From the NCBI GenBank assembly GCA_029378245.1, contig JARKIF010000010.1, positions 682,001 to 746,000 of the forward strand: a stretch of DNA of 64,000 nucleotides, in the 5' to 3' direction. The position numbers were made by a program, and so were the translations under genes. The notes under the pieces were generated by a model, which ran no database searches, had not been told where the DNA came from, and saw only the letters and a list, made by a program, of their open reading frames with translations. Shown here in pieces: positions 43,052-53,061 of the stretch (within the stretch, counting starts at the first letter, position 1; each line of letters starts with the position of its first letter). Source of the stretch: Roridomyces roridus (lineage: Eukaryota > Basidiomycota > Agaricomycetes > Agaricales > Mycenaceae).

Positions 43052-43997
43052 TCACGTCTGGCAAGCCTGCATCCCCCGCATAGTAGCCTCCCAAGACGCC
43101 TTAATAGCATCGTACAGCAGCCCATCCACGACGCCGAGCGCGCACGCATTACTCCACAGACCATATACCTTCCGGGAGTGCTGGGCAAGCCGCAGAAGAT
43201 CGGCCTCGCACGGGGTCGCGAGCGAAGCAAGGAGGGCAGGGGCGTTTTGTGTGTAGAGGTATGCGTGGAGGAGTGGGAACGTCTCGAGAGATGGGAGACA
43301 TAGGGGTACGACGGGGATGGTCTTTGCCTTTTCACCGGATTTGGAGGGTCGGGAGGCAGGCAGCTCGGGAAGGCGCGTGCAGTGCAGACGGAAGAGGAGG
43401 TCGTGGGCGGGGAACAGGGCCACACGGCGCTTTTGGGCAACTGCCGAGGCGCTGTGGACAGCGAAGATGTGGGTGGGGCAGTCGGCGGCGATGACGGCGT
43501 TCAAGAGAACTTGGAGTTCCATTGGCAGACTGTCGTTGGGAAGGGAGATATTGACAGCCTGTGTAACAGCACGCATACTAGAAAGAAAGAAAGAAAAGAT
43601 TAGTTTCGGTTCTTGGAGGTAAATGGAAGGAACGCACGAGCTACGGCAGAGGTTGTCTCGGACATACTGGGCAGGAACGCCTGCGAGGTCGGTACACATT
43701 GGCAAGCGCGTCTGCGTCCACCTCGTCGATGGCTGGTCTTGCGAGCGTGCGGGGGTCCAGCTTCCAGAAGAAGGACGGAATAGTTGGAGTTTTCCGTCAG
43801 CCTGTTGGCGACCACGGCACCTCCTGCACCTCCTGCGACGCTGTGTTCTGAATACAAGTCGAACTTGCGGATGCAGAGACCATTCACTGACCGCCAATGA
43901 CAACGAAGTCGAAGGATCGTTGCGGTAGATCTGCGAAAGAGTCGTAGATGGCGGCCCAGCACAAGGGGAGGAGTGCAAAAGTCAGAGAGAGACGCAT
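43052..43997 (-). pseudogene. Chimeric GMC::Clp1-like deletion remnant
   Basis: The 5' part is the GMC gene (MRLSLTFALLPLCWAAIYDS, intron, VVANRLTENSNYSVLLLEAG). At about 43755 it switches directly to Clp1-like sequence (..ACGCTCGCAAGACCAGCCATC). About 2 kb, comprising GMC exons 3-12, the spacer and the Clp1 5' end, is deleted. The junction puts Clp1 out of frame, and two more bases are missing near 43700 (LANVYR..). The distal Clp1 part from TDLAGVPAQYVRDNL to MRGMQACQT at 43052 is well preserved. Confidence 0.85.
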
Positions 43998-44079
43998 GCT
44001 TGTCCTGCCGGAACTTTGAAATATATATACTCTTCGCCACCAACGGGTCATGGGCACGGTGGCAGCTTCCATTCAGGAT

Positions 44080-44243
44080 TCAACGGCGTAAGCTAGAAAA
44101 AGGTGCAAGAGGTGGTAGCACAGATGCAAGCCAATCGAGAAGAGAGGGAACAGGTCTTTGCGGACGTCTCCGCTGTGCGATGCGATTTCAGACTCGGATG
44201 TCATTGGGAAGTTGAGAGAGCAACATCCGGCAACGGATCAAAA
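44080..44243 (-). pseudogene. F-box gene 5' relic abutting the HIG1 start codon
   Basis: Second fragment of the F-box 5' end (minus strand MLLSQLPNDI.. then SGDVRKDLFPLFSI), homologous to 41069-41262. The shared sequence runs through ggcaacggatcaaaatg, so it ends exactly at the HIG1 gene start codon on the opposite strand. Confidence 0.7.
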
Positions 44244-44785
44244 TGAGCTCTGGCTGGAACTTTTCCCTCAAGCCTGTGCCGCAGGTCGCCCGGCCCTACG
44301 AAACGACGAGCCAAAAGTTTGGGCGGAAATGTAGAGAGAATCCATACGTTCCAATTGGTGTGTAGTCCACCACTCGCATCACAGACCTCTTCTCACTCGA
44401 CGCAGGCGGCGCTCTCACCGTGGTGAACCTCGTAATGGCCGTCCTCAACCTCGCGCGGGGCGAATCTCTCAAGATGAACTACTGGCTCCGGGGACGCGTG
44501 GCAATGCAGGGCCTCACCATCGTTGCCTTGCTCGTGGGCGCGTCTCGGATGGGCGAATTGGACTGGGGACCCGATCGCTTCCAAAGGACGGTGCACTGGG
44601 ACCTCCGCCAGCTGCTGGCACAGGACGAAAAGGCACATCTTGCAAGGAGGACTGCTGCGCAACTCGCAGACGAGGCGGAGACCAAGGTGTTTGGCAAGAG
44701 TACGTTTACGAAACGGAGTGAGATACTCATGGGAGGCGGGGCGTCGAGTAGTTGGATGAGCTGGGGTCGACCGAAAGAAGAATGA
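44243..44785 (+). CDS. HIG1-domain protein (respiratory supercomplex factor type)
   Basis: Exons 44243-44357 and 44406-44785 join in frame (ENPYVPIG/GALTVV) and give 164 residues. The HIG1 signature is visible: KCRENPYVPIGG, a hydrophobic helix, then YWLRGRVAMQG (fits the R-x-R-x3-Q core) and a second helix LTIVALLVGA. Such proteins (Rcf1/Rcf2 family) sit in the mitochondrial inner membrane and assist cytochrome c oxidase assembly and supercomplexes. The C-terminal ~85 residues are hydrophilic, longer than minimal HIG1 proteins. Convergent with ISD11, 60 bp apart. Confidence 0.82.
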
Positions 44786-44845
44786 ATTGTCGTCTCTAAA
44801 ATACCACCCCTGCTCTCTATCCTACAAGCGTCCTGGTTCTCGGCC

Positions 44846-45164
44846 TCATGGCTTGCTGGTCTCCACCGCCAGCCTCCACCCTCCGTACATCTTGTTCACC
44901 GCAGCGCTACGCCGGAGGACTGCCAGTTCTGCCACCGCGTCAGAGTACATGGACTGTATTTTCGTCCCGTCCGTTTCGTTCTGTAACGAGTTGAGTGCGA
45001 AAAGATAAGATTTTGAGTTGCAGGCGTACTTGAAGTGTGCGGAACGTCTCCCGCGTCCGACGGAGAAAGTATTCCCGGAAGTTGTAGGAGCTGAAGGAGC
45101 GCGATGTACGCAGCATCGTAGAATACAGGCTCAGAATCGAGCGGCGGGATGGAGGCGTCACCAT
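44846..45164 (-). CDS. ISD11: ISD11/LYRM4-type LYR protein
   Basis: Exons 45164-45030 and 44980-44846 (135 nt each) give 89 residues, the expected size. The sequence RRSILSLYSTMLRTSRSFSS and then YNFREYFLRRTRETFR is diagnostic of ISD11, and the C-terminal exon has AVAELAVLRRSAAVNKMYGG. ISD11 binds and stabilises the cysteine desulfurase Nfs1 with acyl carrier protein in mitochondrial Fe-S cluster synthesis. The LYR tripeptide reads LYS here; ISD11 proteins are tolerant at this position. Confidence 0.9.
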
Positions 45165-45503
45165 TGTGGTTTGTGGCTAAGAATGATGACTAACAATCAA
45201 TCAAGCGCCAAACAAGTCCCGACGAGGCGCGCTTAGTACTTGCGCGCCACTGTTTCTTCCTGGATGTCCCATGGGCTGTCTTGGAGCTACCGTAGACTGT
45301 ATCATAGTGGATATCGCGTGTCGCGTATGGCCACCTTTGATTTTCCGTTTCCGATTCGCGCATCCAGCGATCCCGGTTAGATGTTTCACAAGTCCATACT
45401 AATTTCAAAGAATTCGACCGCCGCCCGCGCCTCCACTTGCAAGTACCGTATGGCTCTAGCTCGAATCTAGCGCCTTGCTCTCCTCCCCCTCCGCTTCATA
45501 ACC

Positions 45504-47512
45504 ATGTCTGTCGATCTCGAAGCCAGTTCCAAACTTGAGCTTGAGTCGCCATCAGACGGCGTACCCAGCCCCCACAAAGAGGAAACATCCTCCGAGCTCA
45601 AGCTAGACGCCCATGGCCTTCCACTCGTTCCCCAGCCATCCTCGGATCCCTCAGACCCACTCAACTTTCCTCAGTGGCTCAAGATCGCCATTCTTCTCCA
45701 GGTCAGTTTTCTCGCCGGCCTGCAACTTTCCTCAGTGGCTGAATGGGTCGAAAGACGTCATTCTTGGCTGGCTTAGGGCCCTTGGACCAGGCTGTGATCA
45801 ACCCGGGTTGGTGTTATTCTCGCCTTTGGAGTATTCCGAGTCCTGACTCCAGGCTCCCAGCGTACGTTCCGTTGGCCGCCCACTTCCACAAGACGACGGT
45901 CGTAGCCAGCTACCAAACTACGGTAAATAGGACTCTTTTTCGTCAGGCTCTTCCTTACATTCATCAGATTGCTATTGCGTTTGTGGGCGTCGGTGCCTTC
46001 CTCTGGGTGCCGCTCGCCAATACCTACGGTCGTCGCCCCGTCTTGCTCTTTACTTCGTTGCTCGCAGCTGCCTCTTCCATCTCTTCGGGGCAAGCGCAGA
46101 CATGGTCCCAACTCATCGGCACACGAGTAAGTCAAGGCAGATGAGCACGAGAACGGAGGACTGATGAATCTTAGGTCCTCAATGGCATCGCCACTGCTTC
46201 CTTTTTTACCGTTGGAGCGGGCATGGTGTCGGATACATTCTTCCTTCACGAGAGAGGCCGGGCCATGGGTGTGTTTATCGTGTTTCTCACCAACTCGGCA
46301 CACGTTGCCCCATCCCCGGAGGCTTCCTAGCACAGTATGTCAACTACCGCTGGTGCTACTACCTTGTGAGTCTTCTGATTATTCTGTATCAATTGTTTGA
46401 CCTCTCTCGAAAGCCCGCCATCCTCGACTTGACCCTGTTCTTCATGATGTTGTTCTGCCTGCCGGAGACGCTCTACGTGCGAGGGTCTACGCCCGTTGTG
46501 ACCAGTCGGCCGATTCTCCGTAGAATGGGCCTCTGGAACCTCCGCCCCGCAGAGAAGCACCTCAAGATGTCTGATTTCTTCAATCCATTCATTATGTACG
46601 AAAAAAAACCTGCCTTCTTCGCGATCTAACCCATGTTCAGGTTCACATACCCTACCGTCCTTCTTTCAGCTTTTTATTACTCGATTGCCTTCGGATTCAG
46701 CTCGATCCTTCCCGCTGTGACCAGCGCAACACTTTTCCGTCTCAAGCACAAATTCACGACCTCACAAACCGGTTTGGCGCTTGGTTTTGGCACGCTCATC
46801 GGTTCTACTCTTGGCGAACTTTTGGGTGGCATTGTCATCGATCGCACCATGCGCTTGAGTCGCAAGGGCAAAGAGGGAGGCGAGGCTGTTCCCGAGGTCA
46901 GATTATCCGGCATTTGGGTTGGTGTCATTATCCTTCCGGTACGTACTCCCAAGTCTTTGCTCGAGTGCGCCTCGTATAACCTGCTCATGCAGATCGGTCT
47001 CCTCATCTGGGGATTCTGCTGGGAATACAACAGTGCGCTCAGCATCGCATTGTCTGTGCTCTGAGATTTCTCATCGTCTCTTCAGCGCACTGGTCAGGCC
47101 CCACTCTGGGCTTCACCATCATGTGTTTTGCTCTGCAGATCATCAGCACCGTGCTCTACAGCTACTGTGCCGACAGTCAGTCTCTCCCCTGCTTGGTGTT
47201 GACCTTGGCTCATATGCTCTACAGGCTACAGGCCCCAGACGCCGGAGGTAGCCCAGGTCTTTAACTTTGGTCTTCAGACCTTCGGGATGACTTTTGGGTT
47301 TTGGTCCATGTACGTACTTGAGAGCTTTCTATGTGCTTTCCAAACGCTAATGCTTTCTCAGTCCCATGGGAAACAAGATCGGCTTCCAGTTCATGGGCCT
47401 GACGCTCGCCCTGCTAAGCCTCGTCAGTTTCATCCCCGTCGTCTTCCTGATGTACAAAGGCGAAGCCATCCGGAAAAAGATGGGAGCGCCAAGCTTCAAT
47501 AGCAAATTGTAG
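45504..47512 (+). pseudogene. MFS transporter with probable frameshift
   Basis: A major facilitator (drug:H+ antiporter-like) gene. Seen in order: DPLNFPQWLKIAILLQVSFL, LDQAVINP, VASYQTT, the loop motif WVPLANTYGRRPVLLFTSLL, LIGTRVLNGIATASFFTVGA, the central hydrophilic loop with PETLYVRG, and C-terminal segments GLALGFGTLIGSTLGELLGG and NKIGFQFMGLTLALLSLVSF. Several short introns are evident. At about 46305 the frame breaks: THE block ..NSAHVAP must shift by one base to continue PGGFLAQYVNYRWCYYL. Near 45715 a copy of aactttcctcagtggct from 45664 interrupts transmembrane segment 1. Either a pseudogene or a sequence error. Confidence 0.65.
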
Positions 47513-47998
47513 TTTGTACTCCCTCTTTACAGTCAAAATCTCGGTATCTGGGATTGGTAAGAGAAAATCTACCTGCGATAATCCGATTCCGAGTGCAATG
47601 TTCTTCGTTATTTATTTTCGTCCGGATCAGACGCGCATCATTTCAAGTGTCGCGTTCCTTCCAGGAACTCATCTGGCAAACTCTTGCCTCGCACTAGAAC
47701 TTTCGATTTCCTCCCACCCATCCCTGCAGTTTCATCACCCTTGGGCTTTCCATTTTCTCGACCCGGGACACCTGGCATTTTCTTTCATACAATGTCTCAT
47801 CCTAAATATTCAGCCCGTCTCAAGTCTCAGTGGTACCGGTCTCACCTGGTCTCACCTACACCGTCCTGTCTAGCCGCTCCGCTTCAATCCGCCGTTCTGT
47901 CTCAGGCCCTTGAATGGAATGAGATCGTCCCGCCTGGGTCTCAGGGTGCGGAAACCAGCGGTCCGCTCATTTCCCGTGGGCCCTGTCTCGCTCGACCG

Positions 47999-48006
47999 TA
48001 TAAAAG
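47999..48006 (+). promoter_or_regulatory. TATA box of the secreted protein gene
   Basis: TATAAAAG lies 104 bp before the ATG at 48110, a good spacing for a strongly expressed fungal gene. Nothing else was recognised between 47513 and here. Confidence 0.65.
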
Positions 48007-48109
48007 TGCCCAGCTTTCGCCTCAATCCTCACTCATCCACCTCGGACAACGACTCACTCACGTCTCTTAACGAACGCCCTCTCACGAACTCACCCATCTT
48101 CACGAAAAC

Positions 48110-49242
48110 ATGTTGCCCATGCTCGCCCAAGTTAAACTCGCTGTCCTCCTCGGCATGCCCCTACTCTCCCAAGCCGCCCCCTTCCTCGGTGGCTTGTTCG
48201 GGAACGGGAACGGAGGCGCTGCAGCTTCGGCTGCCGTTACGGCGACTGCTACCGTCACGGTCACTCTGCCCGCGGTCACCCTCTTCGGGCAGTGCCAGAC
48301 TACCTCCGTTGCTGCTGCTTCGAGCATCGTCAGCAGCAGCGCCATTCCCAGCAGCTCTGCCCCCGCCCCCGGCCCCGCCAGCAGCAGCGCAGTCGTCCCC
48401 TCTGTTGCCTTGAGCAGTGCTCTTACCGTTCCCACGACCGTTTCTGGCGGTGGAACGGCCGGCGTCAACAACTTGTTCAACCAGCTGAACGTGCTCAACG
48501 GTCTGATTGCCAACGTCGCGGGTACCACCCCCTCGCTTTTGGGCAACGTGAACCAGGTGCTAAGCAGTGTTACACCTGCGCTGGGTGCTTTGGGCCAGAT
48601 TGGTCAGGTGAGTTCGAACTCTAACTCGTTAGAGACTCGCCCTAACTTCCGCTTGTTAGATCGTCAACGGCGCTACTACCGCCGTCGGTCAGCTTACGAA
48701 CAACCTCAACGGCCTCACTACCCAGATCAACCAGATCACGTCGCAGTTGCAGGCCGTTAACAGTCTCCTTGTGAGTATTTCCTTCTCACTAATCAACATG
48801 GAAGCTAATCTCGGGTCCAGAACACCCTCCCGAGCAACCTCAACCCCAGCACTCTCGCCAATTTCCCTTCGGCTGCGGCCATTACACTGGGTCAAATTAC
48901 AAGCCTCGCCAACAGCGTAGGCTACTCCATCTACGTCTTCTGTAACTCTATGCTGACCCCCTTTAGGTCGCCCCAGTCATCAGCCAGATTCAAAGCGCCT
49001 CCTCCAACTCGGCGCTCGGTGGCATAGACCTCAGCGACCTCGAGAGCGCGTGGCAGAAACTGTCCAACACGTGCATCGTGCGTGCTTTCCCTTCCTCTTG
49101 GTCCTTTGACTGATCAAGCTTTCAGATCGTCATCCCCAACTTCCGGAACACTTGCCCTACGGCGGCTGGACAGCAGACCGTTGCGAATTCGGGGGCCAGC
49201 GCGCAGAACGCGCTCGCTACTCTCCTTGCGCAATGGCAGTGA
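48110..49242 (+). CDS. Secreted Ser/Ala-rich protein, 310 aa
   Basis: Five exons (48110-48607, 48660-48770, 48821-48916, 48967-49077, 49126-49242), all phase 0. The N-terminus LAQVKLAVLLGMPLLSQAAP is a signal peptide cut probably after QA or AP. A Ser/Ala/Thr/Val low-complexity region (about residues 40-115) is likely O-glycosylated. The C-terminal ~190 residues are Asn/Leu/Gln-rich and helical (QLTNNLNGLTTQINQITSQL), with few cysteines (one near the start, two near the end). Probably an extracellular or cell-wall protein; the family is unknown to me. Confidence 0.72.
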
Positions 49243-49773
49243 AATCTTTGGTGTATTTGTACTAGAATTCCGTCTCTATCTTGTGTATTCGATGACTTGA
49301 AGAATTGTATACTTCTATGACCTTCGACCTTTTGGAAGCGTCAGAACACACGCTGGCGCGCTACATGTGGTGCACCAACTCGTCATTAAAGGAAATTCCC
49401 ATCAGGGAAAACAAGATCCGGGCGGAGTTGCACGGACATTTGGGGATTGGGGCTGCACGTGGCCGCGTTTTATACGACTTCGTCTGCTCCACGTTCGTTC
49501 ATATAGGCCACTGCGCTCGTCGGTGGCCACCATGAATGGAATAAGCTCTCCCGCCTATTTTCTCCGCCGCCTTGTCAATGTCATCTCCACCCTCGGAGTA
49601 TCCAACCAGTATTTGCGCAGCCAGCAGCTGGAGGATGGCATTGACCAAGCCTTCCTCCTGGGTTCCGCAGTGGATGCTTTGGAATACGACGAATCTGTCT
49701 CCCGAACCAAGTGCCAGCACCAGATGGCCCTCCGCCCATTTGGTCGCTGCGCAAACGGGACAATGCGCCCGAG

Positions 49774-51241
49774 ATGCAGACACCATCGCCACGAAGGCAC
49801 TCGCCTCCTCCTCCAGCACAACAACCTGAACCCGGTTCCAAGCTGGATACAATCCACCAGCTTCTCATCCACCCGGCGCTGTACGACCCTGTCCGCACCC
49901 CTCGCTATCCCCTCGTTCTGAGCCACGGTGCGTCTCTTAGTCTTACTCCTAGTGTTGTCACTGATGACGCAAAACAGGCCTCTACGGCTTTGACTCGCGC
50001 GGCCTCTCATCCATCCGTATGCACTACTGGTACAATGTGCAACGTATCCTGCGCAAGACCGTTGGCGCCGAGGTCATCGTCACCTCTGCACCTGGTACAG
50101 GCTCCATAGTATCTCGCGCCGAGGCCATGGGCCGGCAGCTACAAATCAAAGCTCACGGTCGGGGCGTCAACTTGCTGGCGCATTCGATGGGCGGGCTTGA
50201 CTGCAGGCATCTGATATCACATATCAAACCGGCGGAGTATGTCCCTCTGTCGCTATTGAGTATATCCACGCCGCACCGAGGGAGCCCGTTTATGGATTGG
50301 TGTGTCGATAACATCGGCATTGGGAAACTCAAGCGCGAAGAATTGCTTTCACGATCAGCGGCCGCTGACCGCGCAATTGACGAAGAAGCCAAATCCTCGA
50401 CATCATTCTCTCTTTCCTCCCTCCCGTCGTCCTTCACCTCCCTCCTCCTCAATATCGTCGACTCCCCCGCCTACGCCAACCTCACCACTCACTTCCTCAA
50501 CGACGTCTTCAACCCACAGACCCCGGACGACCCGTTCGTCAAGTACTTTAGCGTCGCCGGCCGGTCACCGGGGCTGAGCATCTGGCACCCGTTGTGGTTG
50601 CCGCAGATGGTACTGGATGGGGTGGAGCAACGGCAGGGTGGCGGAGATTGGGGGAATGACGGTATCGTTTCGGTCGAGAGCGCAAAGTGGGGAGAGTTTT
50701 TGGGAATTATGGAGGGGTGTGATCGTAAGCTTTTCTCTCTTTCGAATCGTAAGCATGAACTGATGAATCTGTAGACTGGGAAATGCGAGGTTCCAGTGGG
50801 GTCGAGCTTGGGATGGAGTTTCCTTCGTTTCCTTCGATCCCGATTCCTTCTATTCCCATTCCTTCGATTGGGGGCCTTGGTAGCCTGGTTGGGAAGAAGC
50901 GGAGTGCTGCTGCTGCTGCTGAATCTGCTCCCGCCGCCGCCGCCGCCTCTGCTTCAGTTAACGTAGCTGCCCAGTCGGCACAGGGAGAGCCAGAGACGAA
51001 GAAGCAAGCGGAAGACGCTGACGCCATGCTCAAGATCTCGACAGACAAGATGTCGTCTGTGTTTGACTGGTTGGTGGAGCAGGCACCGCGCACGTCTACG
51101 TCTTCCAAGGCTGCTGCTGCCTCTGAGGGGGATGCGCCCCAGCCAAAGAAGGAGGCCAAGAAGGGGGAGTTGGCGAGTAAAGCTGATTTGGAGCGGTTTT
51201 ATATCGCGCTGTGCAGGAAGTTGTATGATGAGGGGTTGTGA
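49774..51241 (+). CDS. TGL2-like alpha/beta-hydrolase lipase
   Basis: Exons 49774-49927, 49978-50724 and 50775-51241 join in frame (455 residues from Met 49774). The oxyanion/HG motif is PLVLSHGLYGFDSRG, then HYWYNVQRIL, GAEVIVTSAPGTGSIVSRAE, the nucleophile elbow LLAHSMGGLDCRHLISHI, STPHRGSPFMDWC, and NDGIVSVESAKWG preceding the catalytic His region (CDHWEM). This is the mitochondrial triacylglycerol lipase Tgl2-type family. An unusual Ala/Ser-rich insert (residues ~345-400) precedes the final helical part. The start is uncertain; an upstream exon (perhaps from ATG 49534) is possible. 49243-49533 is gene-free. Confidence 0.83.
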
Positions 51242-51496
51242 GCCGAGACGAGGCGGGGCGACGTGTATTATTACTATCTACCAGCGAGACTAGCGGTTAA
51301 CTAGTATACATTGTATTATAGGTATATTATTCGTTTTGACTGTACGGCGTCCCTTCATCTTCTCCGCGGGGCAGATTCCTGCACAAGTACCGCTGAGTAC
51401 CAGGCGTGGTTTCTGAAGTTTGCTCTAAGACTCGAAAGCTGAGCTGAGACTTTCGGTTAGTTTGACAATGGAAGCTCATTGTATAGAGAGACTTGC

Positions 51497-52298
51497 CTAA
51501 CGTGGCGTCTCCCTCATCCCAGCCGCCCACTTCTTGAGCAAACTATCATTCTCCTGCCCCAACTTCTCGGCCCTCCGACGACTCAATATCAATGTCGTTT
51601 CGATCCCGGCTTTAGGACCGATCAGGACCTGCGGGCGTTTGTCGTATTGCAGCAAGTGGACGATGGGGGAGAGCATGTATTCTGGGTTTTTGGTGGCTAT
51701 GGAGTGGAGGTGGGCGGCGTTTGGGATGTGGTCTTGAACGCGGGAGGTTCGCCTGGTCCCGGGTGCAGGGTGGGGGTTGAGGAAGATACGGCAGGAGGAT
51801 AAGCCAGAATCGTAGAGGAGATCTGGGGAGTGTTATCCACTGAGAGAATTGTTGGTAAGTAAGTACTTGCCTTGGAATTCCTCTGCAGAGGGAATTCGGT
51901 GCCTGACATCCAAGATGAAACGACAGGGAACCAGGTGCCCTGCCCTGTTGTTAAAGAGGTCTTCAACCAGCCTCAGCTGCGCGTTGGACTTTCCAAATGA
52001 ACTTGTGTGGCAGTCGTCGTCAATAGCGAGTAGTCGCAGTTGCCACTAGCACTGACTAGAAGACAACTTTTGCGGGTGTTTCCTTGTTCCCTTTCGTCAT
52101 TGCGCCAATCAGTCTGGGCCCGAGGACATTAAGCAGTTCTTGTGAGGCGGGAGGCGGGGAAGGTGGCGGGAGGCCACCCAGCGCCAGTTGGTCTTTGTAC
52201 CAGGTGGCGCGCACATTAGGCTCGAACTTTCCAGTCTTTGTTTTTGTGGGTCGCACGAGTGGGACTCTTAGATTTGCAGTACGCGATGATGAGAGCAT
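51497..52298 (-). CDS. Protein of unknown function, 223 aa
   Basis: Exons 52298-52128, 52045-51871 and 51822-51497 join in frame. The second intron would use a GC donor (gcaagtac). Sequence blocks: PLVRPTKTKTGKFEPNVRAT, WQLRLLAIDDDCHTSSFGKS, GHLVPCRFILDVRHRIPSAE, SPIVHLLQYDKRPQVLIGPK, then a helical C-terminus AEKLGQENDSLLKKWAAGM. No family recognised. Reading through the first intron hits a stop, so splicing is required. Its start is only 37 bp from that of divergent URM1. Confidence 0.55.
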
Positions 52299-52335
52299 GA
52301 AAGCAAGCAAGAGAGTTTTGTTTTGATCCGCCACC

Positions 52336-52730
52336 ATGTCCGAGTCCAACGTCTCCCTCAAAGTGGAATTCAGCGGCGGCCTCGAGCTGCTCTTCTCCAA
52401 CCAACGATCCCACAAAGTAGCTGTCCCGGGAACGGTGCCTACGAAATATAATGACCCGTCGAGCCCTTCGAAACCCGCCGATATCGCGTTCCTGATCCAC
52501 TACCTGCGCGATAATCTGCTGAAAGAGCGCGTCGAGCTGTTCATGGAGAACGATACCGTGTGCGTTATACTTCTCAACACGCTTAACAATGACTCATTCT
52601 TGCATGCTGCAGTCGGCCGGGGATTCTCGTACTGGTGAATGACACGGATTGGGAGTTGGAGGGCGAGGGACAGTATGTCCTCAAAGAGGGCGATGAGATT
52701 GTCTTCATTTCGACGCTGCATGGTGGATGA
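52336..52730 (+). CDS. URM1: Ubiquitin-related modifier 1
   Basis: Exons 52336-52559 and 52613-52730 give 113 residues ending in the diagnostic STLHGG. Other family features are [18 protein letters not shown] at the start, [16 protein letters not shown] and [18 protein letters not shown]. Urm1 is a sulfur carrier for 2-thiolation of tRNA wobble uridine and a protein modifier, activated at its C-terminal Gly by Uba4. The C-terminal GG is exposed with no extension. Confidence 0.95.
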
Positions 52731-53024
52731 GTGCGTTTAGAGTGGGTTCTCTTCCTACTGCCCAAGGCCAAGGTGAGTCCGATGCATTTCTGCTCAAGAT
52801 GCGGAATTCATGCCGTGTTTCCAGAGCTCGAACGCCAGGCGCGATGGTACTGGGTTTTAATTGCTTGCAGATACTCTGTACCGATCGAGATTGGTCATTG
52901 TACGACTCGTTTTACCCTGGTCCCGGCCTCCATTCCGAAATAATATGTCTATTGGCAGAAAGTACCTGAACCAGTCCTGAATGGAAGCTGTCACCGTGCC
53001 CCATGACCCGTTGGTGGCGAAGAG

Positions 53025-53035
53025 TATATATATTT
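53025..53035 (+). promoter_or_regulatory. TATA box of the GMC oxidoreductase
   Basis: TATATATATTT lies 27 bp before the ATG at 53062, and the same sequence context precedes the other two GMC copies (about 41015 and 44020, minus strand). The leader must be very short, or transcription starts within what I call the first codons. Confidence 0.5.
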
Positions 53036-53061
53036 CAAAGTTCCAGCATGGACGGACAAGC

